A DNA stretch of 64,000 nt, taken from NCBI RefSeq assembly GCF_042242105.1, contig NC_092016.1:10864501-10928500 (forward strand), written 5' to 3'. Position numbers and translations under genes: made by a program. Below are positions 1 through 33,851 of this stretch, one piece after another. How positions within the stretch are numbered: position 1 is the first letter of the stretch; each line of letters begins with the position of its first letter. The DNA comes from Pempheris klunzingeri (taxonomy: Eukaryota > Chordata > Actinopteri > Acropomatiformes > Pempheridae). Below the pieces are notes generated by a model, which had not been told where the DNA came from, did not search any database, and saw nothing but the letters and a program-made list of their open reading frames with translations.

Positions 1-51
1 TACAAAAATCTCCTGTGTTATTTTAATCTGAGTCATATTTATTCACATTCC

Positions 52-58
<7 letters not shown>

Positions 59-91
<33 letters not shown>
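59..91 (+). repeat. (CT)n microsatellite forming a splice-acceptor pyrimidine tract
   Basis: About 16 CT units lie directly before the acceptor attgtag of the first visible rfx7 exon (99-132). The repeat itself serves as the polypyrimidine tract of that intron. Confidence 0.9.
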
Positions 92-94
<3 letters not shown>

Positions 95-98
95 GTAG

Positions 99-9270
<9,172 letters not shown>

Positions 9271-12093
9271 AGTTATCTTTTATTGTGTATTATTTCTGCT
9301 CTCCGTTGTTTGTTTGGTGCGTACGTAGTATATCTGTTTTTAAACTCTAGTTTGTTGGGATTTGTCTGGACTTTGCCATTCGTTCTGTTAAAAGTGCCAG
9401 GCTTACCAGAAAATCTCTCCTACTGACATTTAGTTACTTCTCTCCCTTTTCATCTGTCACCCAGAGTTTCAGTACTTAACCCCTTTTCTCCCTCATCGGA
9501 AGTTAGAAGTGTAAGCATTTCAAGGAATAAGTGTGAGTACTTGGTGGCAGCATGCACTTACAAAGAGCAGGTTTGTATGGTGTGACCATCCAGAGAAACA
9601 TAATCTTCCATGTTATAACCAATCAATAATGCAATATTTGTATTTAACAAACACTTAATGAAAGTGAGATGGGTAGGAAATTTGGCACAAAAGACCAAAA
9701 ACGTATGCTGTTGTATACTATTTTCCGTGTGTGCAGTTCAAGTTCAACCAAATGGAGACAATATTGGGATTGTAGTATATGCACATAATAGTTGTAGTAC
9801 ATTTGCCTGCCATATCTGAATCTTAAAAGGGTAGCATCTTATGCTGCCAGGTGCTGAATTTATGACATAATCTTTATACTTTATCATATACCAAATCAGT
9901 GGAAAACTGATTGACATCTGAGCATTGTCCAAGAGTGAAATTTTCTTAAAGCCTATACTTCTTGTACTGTTTAATATCTTATAAAGGGAGTAGATGAATC
10001 AGTAGGGAGAAGATGGGGAATTCAGGCCACTTTGTGGACTATACATTGAAAGGAATCAACAACTGGCTGCCTTATTCCCAAAGTCCAAGGCCTTATGCCA
10101 TCTTTAGAGAGACTGTACATAGTATAATGTTAAGAATCGTCAGAACCATCCAGAGCTTCATCATATCAAGGCAGCTGTTACTCTGATGTTTTCAGTACTT
10201 TTTCTTATTGTTTTTGTTTTGCAGTGTTACAATATAGATGCGTATTGTATAGGCTAACGACTACACTGTGTGTGCCCTTATCAGTAATGGATCTAGAGGA
10301 ATTTGATAGGCTGTCATTTCATGAAACCCATGGCAGGCACACTTTCAGTCATGAGATGTTTTTTTTTTGGCATGCTATATTCCCGGCTTAGATAAGAATA
10401 TCAATGGTATGGAGAAGGCTTAGTTACGTAGAAGGCAGGAGGCTGACATGTATGTTTTGATGTCATCTGGAGATCAAGAGAAAATGAAATGATTATGTTT
10501 GTGGTGAATCCAGCCTTATTTCCATACCAAAGATGATCTGTTTGAATAACATAAGAGATTATTACACATAGAGACACTCCTAGTAAACATTAACAACAAC
10601 GGGAAACGGGCAGCCTCGGAGATATAAAAGAGTTTTATTGCATTTGAGGAAAAGGATTACGTTGCATAAATCTTATGTACAGTATGTAAATTTGTGAAAT
10701 GGTCACTGTCCTATGTTTTATAGGTAACCATGGACCTGAAAGCATGTTGAAACCATCACTGCTAGCCAGGTAGGCTCTGTGATACAGTAGGATGCTTGCT
10801 TGAGTTTTTGGCTATTGTCAATGTTGTATAAGTCATGTTTAAGCTCCATCTGTAAATAGGATAGATACATAGAGAATTGATGTATCAAGACACTATATTA
10901 TGGCCATTATTCTAGTTAAGTATGTGCCATTTAAAAGAAAAAAAGCTTAACAGATCTATAGTCGGCAAGATACTGTATGTTGTGTGTTACATTTCTGGCT
11001 CAATGTGTCGTAAAAGTAATGCTGTCTGGTCTCGCTTGCTGATTTTATTTTACTTTTTTTCTATTCAAAGATAATAGGTCTCTGCAGTTGCAGAAGTGAT
11101 GTGCGCTTTGAGCAGGATCAATAGCATGGTATATTGAGAAAAAAAAAAAGTTGTGATACTGTTAGCTGGTTGCAAACATCTCTGTGACAGACATTGTGCT
11201 CAAAGCCTTTCAGCAGACACTGGAAAAAAAAAAAACAATTACTCATGTTTCAACAAACTTTGGAGGTTCACATTATTGCACTAAATTTTTATGACACACG
11301 GCTTTGCCACATCTTTATGGACAAATGAAACGATGGATGCCCACAAAAAAAAAGAAAAAAAATTTTATGACATGATATGAGTAGGGAAATTAAATGTCAG
11401 AAAATGACTAATTGTCTTGTAGCAAAATGTGCATTAATCTCAGTGAGATACACATTTCTTACTCATTCTCATACATGAGAATATTAAGCATTGAGGGAAA
11501 AAAGTTAAATAACCTTTTAAAACCTACATGCTAATTATGTTGATAAATGATTGTACGCACGCATGTGTGATGACTTCTGTTGTACTTTGTATTCTTGGTA
11601 ACCACTGTCTTCTGTGATTTGGGCAGGTTCTGTTAACCAGACTGGCAGTGCTAGTTTCATGAGTTACATTACTTTTGTTGTGTGCTGTTTACTAAGTTAA
11701 TGTTGTTCTATGTGTTATGTTGATGACCTTTTGTTGATTTTACATGTTCTTATTTTGCAAAATGCATTTGTGAAGAAATTTAACATTTTCTCTTGTTTTT
11801 CTTTAACAACAAGGCACTGATATTTGAATTTGAATGAAGGAAATGCACCTCTTTATGAGTACAGGAGCTCCATCAAGCAGTGACTCTGATTCTTTACCTT
11901 TGACTGACCCAGAACCAACTCTGTTTGACTATCTTCCATTTCTACCAGTAGAAAAAAAAACCCTCCTCTGTGGTGTTGTCTGGTGTACTGCTTAATGTAC
12001 AGTAGCTTGTTAATATTGCAAACGCGTTGTTTCTTTTTTCAATGGAAAGTACTCACTGGTGAGATTTTTAAAGTGGTTTTAAAAGCCAATAAA
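9271..12093 (+). other. rfx7 3' untranslated region
   Basis: About 2.8 kb of AT-rich sequence after the rfx7 stop, with no coding signal, ending at AATAAA 12088-12093. Pumilio-type elements TGTACATA (10114-10121) and TGTAAATA (10851-10858) and a miR-130/301 seed match TTGCACTA (11276-11283) are visible. The 3' limit is inferred from the polyadenylation signal. Confidence 0.7.
12088..12093 (+). terminator. Polyadenylation signal AATAAA, probable end of rfx7
   Basis: First canonical AATAAA after the rfx7 stop that I noticed, followed within 40 nt by the GT-rich stretch TTCTAGTGTGTTTACATG, as expected downstream of a cleavage site. Confidence 0.7.
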
Positions 12094-12520
12094 CTTTTTT
12101 AAAGAATGTTCTAGTGTGTTTACATGCTGATGATTTTGTATTTTATTGCAGTAAATAAAAAGATGCTTCAAATCATTAGAAGTAACTTTACAGGAGTAAT
12201 GAGGTCATTGTAGTTAAAAGAAATTGTCATAATAGGCATTGATAGTTGAATTGATTGATGTATTATCTGAATTTCTGTATAAAGTGTCACCGTTGTTAAA
12301 ATATCAGCAGGTAATAACAAGATTTTAGGAAAGAACCAAAGGCTGCAAGACAAAAACAAAGTTTTGATTGGACTGTCCCCAGCTTATGACATTCTGGTAT
12401 TGATCTTTCCAAACATTATGCTAATGCTGATGTTTGTTTGTGGTCAAACACCTCACACTTTTAATATTTTAGTATTCAAGTCGAAGCCAACCCAAAACAC
12501 TTCCATCACCCTCACAGCAC

Positions 12521-12720
12521 GGGGTTAGAGGTCATCAGCTCTTCAAATGACCTCTAAGGTCACTGGGGGGTGGCCTCTCCTAGAGACAAGCTCCAGCCAA
12601 TCAGAGCCCAGTTCATCGGTCCTCTGCCCTGCTTTCCCAGGGCCTCGTGATATTCATAACATGTTAATGACCTTAACCCTATTGATCATGGCCAAACAGC
12701 CTAACCTTTAGCCATGTGGA
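12521..12720. promoter_or_regulatory. Candidate regulatory block with nuclear-receptor half-sites
   Basis: A GC-richer island in AT-rich DNA holds AGGTCA at 12529 and 12557 and TGACCT at 12548 and 12668. Two of these (12529 and 12548) form a widely spaced inverted pair. A CCAAT box (CCAGCCAATCAGAG, about 12594-12607) lies between. I see no coding potential. That it is an enhancer is inference from motif density. Confidence 0.35.
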
Positions 12721-13479
12721 GCCCAGTGGTAACCTCGACCTCCACACCACAACATTTGGTAACATGAGTCGACAGGTTTCACAAGTAATGCAGGATCACG
12801 TTTCCTCGTTGCATACAACATATCAATCAATGGCCAAAGAATGTAAAAATATCGTGAGGCAGCAATACAGAAAACCCATCCATTTATTACTTAATGCATC
12901 ATTTTAACAACTAAAACCATCAGTTGAGGTTTTGTGAGTGTGAAGAAAACATTTCTTATGTACAGACAAATAAAATATTAGCATTTTTTAAATCTATACA
13001 TGTCAACTGATGTTCAACTGATGTCTGAACACAATAACAAACTTAATGCCAATGAAATAGTTAATAATAATCCATAACTACTAAACTACAACATAAATGT
13101 GTTCCCTAAGAACCAAACTATAATTTGAATACTTAATATCAGATGCACGGTTCTCCTGGATATAGAGTCATTAATAAAATAATTTGAAAATCTATTGAGT
13201 AACTATGAAGTAAACACATTATGAGACGCCATGAACCTGGCCATTGGTTTTAAGGCTTGAATTATAACTATAAGGTTTTAGATGATTAAATCAATAGTTA
13301 GCTCTAATCAATACATAATTACACTCTGCTCGCCTCATTTGATTGGATATTGAAGTGAGGAGGTGCATGTTTGTGGCAGTAATCCCTTAAAATCACTACG
13401 CAGCCATTCATAGATACTGTCAAGAGTACATTATATAACATCTTTTGGAAGGCACAACACATTTCGCCAGTCTGAAAGT

Positions 13480-13720
13480 GACGACTGCATTTACCTGTGC
13501 CATTGGATGTGTGTTTTGCTGATACAGCACGGCAGATCTCACAGCTGGAGCCCTTTGTATTGCCATTGAATGAGGCCTGGGAGACGGGAGGGTCATTGTC
13601 AAAAGGCATGGTCGCCGGATCAATATCTGAATTCATTAAGCAGCTGACTTGCAGCCATCAATATCTCCTCATAATTACCAGGTTTTGTGGTGGAAGCAGA
13701 TGCCGTGCAGTGCGACCTTA
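13480..13720. promoter_or_regulatory. Candidate conserved non-coding element upstream of prtg
   Basis: A non-coding block of balanced composition packed with homeodomain and PBX-like words (GGATCAATATC, TTCATTAAGCAG, CCATCAATATC, CATAATTACC). It lies about 1.1 kb upstream of prtg, a neural developmental gene, and looks like deeply conserved developmental enhancers. No alignment was possible, so conservation is untested. Confidence 0.35.
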
Positions 13721-14568
13721 TTACCAGTGGCCTTTGTTAACTGATAAATCGCTGTGTTCATCTTATTTTGTTGTCTTAGGTATCTGATGCACAGAGGAGA
13801 AGATCTCACTAGTCCTCAGTAAACTGATCGTACTGATCAGTTTGTAGTTTTAGCATCACTGTATGTAGGGATGTAGTCTATGGACCTGGTCAGAGCTTGA
13901 CGTGTGTGTGCATTTCAGCTATATATAGTGTGTAAACAATTTGAAAACTGATTTGTTGAACAACTTGTCTTGTCTCAAACGGCTTTATGAACTATATAAC
14001 ATACCTCCTCCTCCGTCCTTAAACCCTGCATTTGGAAAAAGAGAAACTCAGTGAAAGATCTTTTCTCAGGAAAAAAGAGATAAAGCCTCAGGGAGGGATC
14101 ACACGACACACAGACATGCGAAAATGTCCTATAGTCTTTACAAAGCCGGCAGTTAAAGCAAAAGTAAACTTGGAGAAAGACTGACAACAAAATGGGACCA
14201 CGCTGGAAAGTTAGTCAGATGTTATTTATTCAGGAAGTGTTGTTAAATGTAATTTTAAAGAGTTCTTCCCTCAGTGCAAGTGTCAAGCTATTTAATTCTA
14301 TGTTATGTGAGGATATATATGTACATTAGTAGGCCACACAGACCCTGTTTGGTTTTAAACATGTGACCCATTTCCGAGGAGATCAGTTCCTACTTCAGCT
14401 GAGAAAATCACAATTTCTGATCATTACATCATCCTGTAGGTGCAATGAATGAAACTGCAGTAACACACGTCACATTTTGTGGTAGTTCCTCCTGGGTGCC
14501 CCTGGGGTCCCCCAGACCTCACCGAGACCATCCAGGCGCTCTTGCCCATGCTGCTCCCCTGTGCTGTC

Positions 14569-14580
14569 TGCGCATGCGTA
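14569..14580 (+). promoter_or_regulatory. NRF1-type motif in the prtg promoter
   Basis: TGCGCATGCGTA matches the palindromic NRF1 consensus (YGCGCAYGCGCR) with one mismatch. It lies 172 bp before the prtg start codon in a CpG-containing stretch (about 14500-14720), as in TATA-less vertebrate promoters. Confidence 0.5.
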
Positions 14581-14590
14581 AGAGGGCGGC

Positions 14591-14613
14591 GTGTATGTGT
14601 GTGTGTGTGTGTT
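14591..14613 (+). repeat. (TG)n microsatellite in the prtg promoter or 5' UTR
   Basis: Short TG repeat followed by a G run, just downstream of the NRF1-type motif and about 140 bp before the prtg start codon. Confidence 0.85.
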
Positions 14614-14751
14614 GTGGGGGGGTGGTGAAGCCCCTGTAGAGCCGCTGGTCTTGCGTTTCGTCCAGAAGTGATTTTGGGGACAGACGCAGAGCACGCAGGA
14701 GAGCTGCGGTTCGCCGAGGGGGGAAAAAAAATGACACAACAGTCTGGATAA

Positions 14752-28005
<13,254 letters not shown>

Positions 28006-29913
28006 CATCACACGGCCCGGATCGCTCTCCAAAAGCGAAGCTACGCCACTTCTACCTCGTTTGCTTCCTGAGTTGAGCACCTCGGTTACTTTCTGAGGCA
28101 CAAGGGAACAGGAAGCCAGCTGCTGAGAAAGGAGGAAATGTGTTTTCGCTTCGGACCTACCTCAGGACTTTGTATGAATGTCTGTTTTAGCATTTTTTTT
28201 CCCATTATTTTATTTTTTTTAACTTTCTACCTGCTTGTCTGTGTTTGGCGTTGTCTGTCCAAAACCAAAGCTCACCCATGATGAATGTTGAAAAGAATGT
28301 CAGAAATGTACTGTGATACATTTTCATTGTATTTAATTACTTTCCACTGGAGCAGAGGGTGTAGTCGAGCCCTTTTGACCAATTATCTACCTCCATGTTG
28401 TGTTGTTGTACATACATTACTACCTCCTTTTCATTATCGCAGACTCAGGGGACAAGGTGAAAACATTTCATTGCCACGTCTTGTTACCTCTGCTGGGGCG
28501 TTATTATACAGAGATCCTCATTTTTTAGATTGCCTGAACTTTTGTTTTCATGGTTGAGAGAGCTTTTGTTTCACATTGTTTGTCTTTGAATGATGTATGT
28601 TGTGAAAATAACAAGTGCATTAGATATTGCCAAACTATTTGAGCTTTATCATAAAATATTGTTTGGCATTTTCAGTGCATTGAACTCAAAGCTTTAAAAT
28701 GGCCTTAATATCGAAAGGGCTTTGCATACCAATATGAGAATATGAGATCCAAAGACGGGAAAAATTGTACCCAAAGAGTTTTTGATAATACAATAGATAT
28801 TCTAAGGCAACCAAAAATAGAGTGGATGTATATTGAGGGTGCGTTTGCCAAAATATTGTTTTCACCAATGATGTAAATTTTTATTAGAATGATGGTTTGA
28901 TGCTTTTCTCAGTGTACATTTTCTTGATGCTTTATTCTGGTGAAAGCTTTAGCACAAGTCTCCCCGGCTTGCGCTCCATTTGCCTTCTAGACCATTGCTA
29001 AACGCAGCGGTGATGCCGATGCTATTATCCAAAGAGTTGTCTGCTTCCTCAGATGGGTACGGCTTTTCATTCAGTTGATCCTTGGTACTATGAGATGGAA
29101 ATTATTGACACAAGACCAAAGATCTGGTGTGTCCTGCCAGTGATAGATGATGATATTTATTCTCTGTGTGGAGAATCATCTGTTACCGTTCACCGATGTT
29201 GCTGTATGGGGAAGAATTCTGTTTCTCTCTCCATCATTTTTCTTGTCCAGGTGTGACAATGAAGGATTCTGACTATCAAAATATAAACCCAATGTGTGAA
29301 GAGCAACATAATCAATTTTTATATCTTTGTAATACAAAAAATCCTAACCAAAGAAATTTGAAGTCTATTTAGTGATTTTCTTTGGTTTTCATTTACATTA
29401 TTTGCATTTAAATGTGATATAATTTCCAATGGTTATGATTACTAGAAAGGCATTTTTACATTTTTTTAAAAGCTTGAGATGTCATAAACTGTCTGTTTTG
29501 TCGCCATGAGATTTCACCTGAATGATCCTTAGGTTACATTGGATACTTTAATTTAGATTGTCTTTTTAGCATGGTGTTGTAAACAAAAACATTTCCCAAT
29601 TTTAATGTGACATTTTTCTAAATTAATGAGGCTGGTTTCAAGTTTTCAAGTTTGTCTGTGATGCACTGATGTAACAGGTTCATTTGAAAGCCGCAGATAA
29701 TTTTGCTAACTTAACTCAGGTGCCAAATGTAGATTTAGAGTGTAGAGTTAACTGTTATTATTTAAGTTATGGTTTTCTGATATTTCTGCTTTTGAATTCC
29801 AAAGTACATGTTTCAACCCAAAGTGAGCAACAAAGCAAATTATTTTAAGTGTTGAAATGTTGCAACACACTTTTTTGATACTCTCAAGATGATCACAAAT
29901 GCTAGATAATAAA
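28006..29913 (+). other. prtg 3' untranslated region
   Basis: About 1.9 kb of T-rich sequence after the prtg stop, without coding signal, ending at the AATAAA at 29908-29913, which is followed by the T/G-rich stretch ATTTTTTGATGTGCTTTGTC. The end is inferred. Confidence 0.65.
29908..29913 (+). terminator. Polyadenylation signal AATAAA, probable end of prtg
   Basis: AATAAA followed about 25-50 nt later by a T/G-rich element. It is the best 3'-end signal between the prtg stop and rsl24d1. Confidence 0.6.
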
Positions 29914-31144
29914 ATTGTTCTTGGAAAAATACATTTTTTGATGTGCTTTGTCTTCTTGTGCTTATCAGTTTGTGTGTATGTTTGTGAGCAACTGAAACTC
30001 CCATTTAGATATTTATAGAAAAGTTAAATCGACAAAGAATGTTTTAATAGCTGTATGTAGAGTTATATGCTACATATGCAGCTTGTTAGAAACAATAGTA
30101 CAGGTTCGGACAATATGATACTATTTACCAGATACCCCAAATTGTGTTGTGTTCTGTAAAACTCTTTCTACCATCAACAAGAAAAGAAAAACAAATCTCT
30201 TTTTCAAAACAGTAGAGACAGTACGTTTCTCACAGGTAGTGGAACCATTTTTCTCTATTGTTCGGTTGAATGTGGGCAACCTAATTTTTTTTTGTCATTT
30301 TTTTCTCACAGAAAAGAGAAAATTTGGGTCTTCTACTGACTTTTTATTTTAGTGGATAGATGAGAAGTGTGTGAGAGAGGGAGGGGTAGGTGACATGCAG
30401 TAAGGGCCACAGGCTGGAGTCAAGCCCGGGCCGCTGTGGTGAGGCCATAAGCCTCCATGGTACTCTTCTACTTCTACTGACTTTTTAAGTGAAAGGATGT
30501 AAGATATGTAGAAATATGTTTTTCATTGTTTTATAAATTATTAAAACTCAGCTCATTACTAGGACAAAGATGACTAATATTAATTCCACCTATTTATTTC
30601 TATGGTTTATCCTTTCACCTGTTTTACCCATTGTCATATTGTCAATAAAAAAATTTGGAAGTCACCATGTGATCTGTTAAACCAACAACCTGCCAACTCC
30701 TGTAAGTACATGACATGACTTTCACTTTCATCCATGCTCCAATGAAGGCCAGAATAACTTGGTGAAAATGAGGTTCGTCAGCTCTCTGTTGAAGAGTGTG
30801 TGTGTGTTTGCAGTTTTCAACGTTGGTAATATACGACTTTGATTCAGCAGCACAAACAAACATTTAGGGACTCAGCCTTTCAAATGTTTGTTAGTAATGA
30901 ACTGCTTTCTTATTTGAGTAATTAATTCATTTCAATTTCTTAGCTCCTTTATATATATTTACTCTATTTATTGATGTCGTCATTTATTTCGTCGTGTATT
31001 TCTTTAAAACTGAACACTTTGGGCCACCGTAGAAAAATCATGGACATTCCCTATTGGACAATGTGAGTTTATCTGGAGATGTATTTAAGTTCAACCTCAT
31101 CCAAAAACATTGGTGGTCTTTCATCATGCTCACCAACAGAGGAA
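29914..31144. other. Intergenic region prtg-rsl24d1
   Basis: AT-rich spacer. Apart from the dispersed repeat fragment at about 30355-30470 I see nothing in it that I can support. Confidence 0.6.
30355..30470. mobile_element. Degenerate dispersed repeat fragment with tRNA-like T-arm words
   Basis: The segment with GACATGCAGTAAGGGCCACA, GGCTGGAGTCAAGCCCGGGC and GCCATAAGCCTCCATG resembles a short interspersed sequence that recurs in many percomorph fish genomes. It contains a tRNA T-arm-like word (GAGTCAAGCCC). I recognise it from memory only and cannot name the family or its ends. It lies between prtg and rsl24d1. Confidence 0.45.
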
Positions 31145-31160
31145 CCAGCAGGGGGCAGCA
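31145..31160 (+). promoter_or_regulatory. CTCF-type motif upstream of rsl24d1
   Basis: CCAGCAGGGGGCAGCA fits the CTCF core consensus (CCASYAGRKGGCRSY) at every position. It lies 121-136 bp before the rsl24d1 start codon, so it is promoter-proximal or in the 5' UTR. Confidence 0.55.
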
Positions 31161-31280
31161 GGTCTGCACCAGGCGCTTCAGCTGCCAGAGTCGACTAAGA
31201 AGAAGAAGCGGGGGAAGAGGAAGAGGAGGAGGAAAGAGTGGTTGTTGTCAGTCGTCGCACGCAGCATATCTGCTGTGAAA

Positions 31281-33539
31281 ATGCGCATCGAGAAGTGTTA
31301 TTTCTGCTCGGGTCCGGTGTACCCTGGGCATGGGATGATGTTTGTACGGAACGACTGTAAGGTAGGACACCGTCTTCCCCCTCAGAAACACTGAAACGCA
31401 GAAGAGAAGCTCTAGTTTGGCCTGTTAGCAAGTTGGCTAATGTTAGCATGCTAACATAACGTGCTGTGTTCACTCACGTGGGATCAAGGCAGAGTTTTTA
31501 GGAGCTGACGGACTGTAAATAACTCTATGTGGTGATTATTTTCATCTGTGTTCAGCCATTTATAGTGTGGAGATGAAGCACACAACGCTAATTTAGCGTA
31601 TAACCCGTAAGATCCACGCTGTCATTGCTAATAATCATGCTGGGGACATTTAACGAGCAGGGCCTCGGCTGTAGTTTATGGAGTAATCGCGCCCTCTGAA
31701 GGTAAAAGAGGAGCTCGGACAAATCACAAACACCCGACTACTCCATCTCTGTCAATATTGAAATGCTTGTACAGACTGTGCCAATGATATATTTTTATTT
31801 TTAGATTAAAGTGTGTGGTACGGACATCACTAGTGTTAATAACATCTCTCTGACACAGTCACAACAAAGGGCATAATAATATTTAAGGGATGATATTTTA
31901 TTTTTTTACTTTGCTATTCTGTTGTATAGTACTATTTAATTTACTTAAGTTTCTATGACCTACTAGCTGTTTTTTTTACTGAACAATTGTTTATTTTTTT
32001 ACATTCATAATTGTTATTTTTTTGCTGGAAACCTTGTACACCATTGGCAAAAGTGTTTTTAACAATGTGGTTGTGCCAATAAAGCTAATTTAAATTCCGA
32101 AAAAAATTCATTTGTATGGTGTCACTGAAAATCACAGGAATGCCTAACAAATATTTTTTAACATAATATAAACATGAACACAGATAACGGTTTATCTGTA
32201 TGAAGCTAATATCAGGCTGATTTAAATAAAGATGCTTGTGACTCTTGACTAATATAACGTCAAATCTTTAATCCTGAATATTTCAAATATGCACCTTAAC
32301 TCTATAGAATTTTGTAATTCTTCAAACTAATTTTATGCTCCTGGCAGGAAAAAAAATAAATATAGATATCCTTACAGGTCTACCTGTTCATATTAATTGA
32401 AAACCCTGTGGTTTCTTCTCAAGTTAATTTATGAATTATTTGTTTTTTCTGTCTCTCACTTCTCTCACTTTGAATAAATCTAGGCCTTCAGATTCTGCAG
32501 ATCAAAATGCCACAAAAACTTCAAGAAGAAGCGTAACCCAAGAAAAACAAGATGGACCAAAGCTTTCAGAAAGGCGTCAGGAAAGGAGTTGACTGTGGTG
32601 AGTTGGTTGTCTATGGAGCACTTCCTCAGTGTCCGTAATTTGTTTTACAGTTACTTATCTAGCGAACGCCCTCTCTTTCAGGATAACTCTTTGGAGTTTG
32701 AGAAGCGCAGACATGTGCCTGTTAAATATAGCAGGAAGCTATGGGATAACACAGGTAATGTGGAAATGTATTTTGCACATGTACTTGTTGTGAAAATGTT
32801 GCGTCATGTGATTTAAAAAAAAAAAGAAAAAAAAAAAAAGACAATTTTTTCTGACGAGTCTTGTGTCACTTTTAATTCCCACAGTGGAGGCAATGAGGAA
32901 GGTGGAAGAAATAAAACTGAAACGACAGGCAAGATTTATCATGAACAGGTGAGCTGTAATCCTGCTATATATGATATAAACTAAAACCTTAAGATTTTGG
33001 GCCTATCTTTTGAGTTTATCTGGGCTACCACCTTCTGTTAAATAGTTGTTTTTTTTTCTATGGCAAATTCACTATTAACAGGATTTGGGCACCCTGTTTC
33101 CTCACCTTTACTGTTTTGTCTCCACTTTATAGATTAAAGAAGGGCAAGCAGTTGGAGAAAGAAGAGGCCATCAACGAAGTGAAGAAAAATATTCACCTTA
33201 TCAAAGCACCCCATGCACGTAAGTATTCATGGAGTTGCCAAATAGTCAATTTACACAGCACATTATCAAGACAACAATGCAGCTTGATACAAACTCTACC
33301 TCATGTCCACATATGTTAATAAAAAGAAAGGATTTGTCCTTTTATCTCCCTCTCACAAGACATGGACAGCGATTAGAAGAAAATGTTTACAATGTATTGA
33401 ATTGAATGAAATACTGCATTACGTGTTTCCTTAATATTAATCTGTGATTCAAACTTTTTTTCTTTTTACAGACAAGGCCAAACAATTGGAAGACAAAATG
33501 GTGCAGAAGTTACAAGAGGACGTCGACATGGGGGATTAA
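31281..33539 (+). CDS. rsl24d1: RSL24D1 (RLP24-type), 60S ribosome biogenesis factor
   Basis: Nucleolar assembly factor that holds the place of ribosomal protein eL24 on pre-60S particles. In yeast, Rlp24 recruits the AAA-ATPase Drg1 for its own release. Six exons: 31281-31361, 32484-32597, 32682-32754, 32885-32948, 33133-33218, 33472-33539, giving 161 codons plus stop (human protein 163). The N-terminus has the eL24-type zinc ribbon with Cys6, Cys9, Cys32 and Cys36 (CYFC and FCRSKC). The basic segment [20 protein letters not shown] follows. The C-terminal half is a charged helix with [19 protein letters not shown], and the acidic end reads EDVDMGD, typical of RLP24 and absent from eL24. The open frame continues upstream of 31281, but family alignment starts at MRIEKCYFC. 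The purine-rich stretch before it (about 31195-31240) is 5' UTR or promoter. Confidence 0.95.
32814..32839 (+). repeat. Poly(A) tract in an rsl24d1 intron
   Basis: About 25 nt of A broken by single G residues, inside the intron 32755-32884. It may be the tail of an old retroposon, but no body is recognisable in so short an intron. Confidence 0.8.
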
Positions 33540-33845
33540 AAGAACTGATCTTACAGCCAAGGTGTTTTGTTTGTGTGATGAAACTTGTGAGCAAGTTGAC
33601 CTTGAATATTGTAGTTCTGTTTTGGAATTACAATTTCCAAATGGCTGATGATGGACTCAGTAATGCATTCAGTAAAAAAGTTGCTGTACAAGCTCTGAAA
33701 GCATTGACCTTACAAAGATCTGCCTCCAAAGCAGCAACAGCAGCAGTTAACCACATATCCCCCAGTTATTATATTCTGTGTGGTAGTTAAGAATTTACTT
33801 TATCCTGTTGCATAGTACAATATGTTCCAGAAAAACAACAAAAAA

Positions 33846-33851
33846 ATTAAA
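33846..33851 (+). terminator. Polyadenylation signal ATTAAA, probable end of rsl24d1
   Basis: ATTAAA about 310 nt after the stop, followed by a T-rich stretch (CTCTTTTGTTTCTTATTTTT). The short 3' UTR fits a housekeeping gene. Confidence 0.55.

Larger units (their letters stand above)
12094..14440. other. Intergenic region rfx7-prtg
   Basis: About 2.3 kb with no gene that I can support. It is AT-rich except for two blocks with mixed composition and dense motifs (about 12500-12720 and 13480-13720), listed separately. The short open frames, including one on the - strand at 13319-13636, resemble no family I know. Confidence 0.7.

Noticed and set aside
13319-13636. Minus-strand open frame of about 105 codons with several cysteines
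   Set aside because: Cysteine spacing fits no finger or knot I know, and the block looks like a non-coding element instead.
13821-13843. Nine-bp inverted repeat with a 5-nt loop
   Set aside because: Too short to stand out in AT-rich DNA and without further context.
30400-30450. Possible tRNA gene from a T-arm-like word
   Set aside because: No D-arm, anticodon arm or acceptor stem can be folded around it; it is part of a dispersed repeat.
31110-31280. In-frame extension upstream of the rsl24d1 start
   Set aside because: The family starts at MRIEKCYFC. The extension is a low-complexity Lys/Arg run from a purine tract and contains the CTCF motif.
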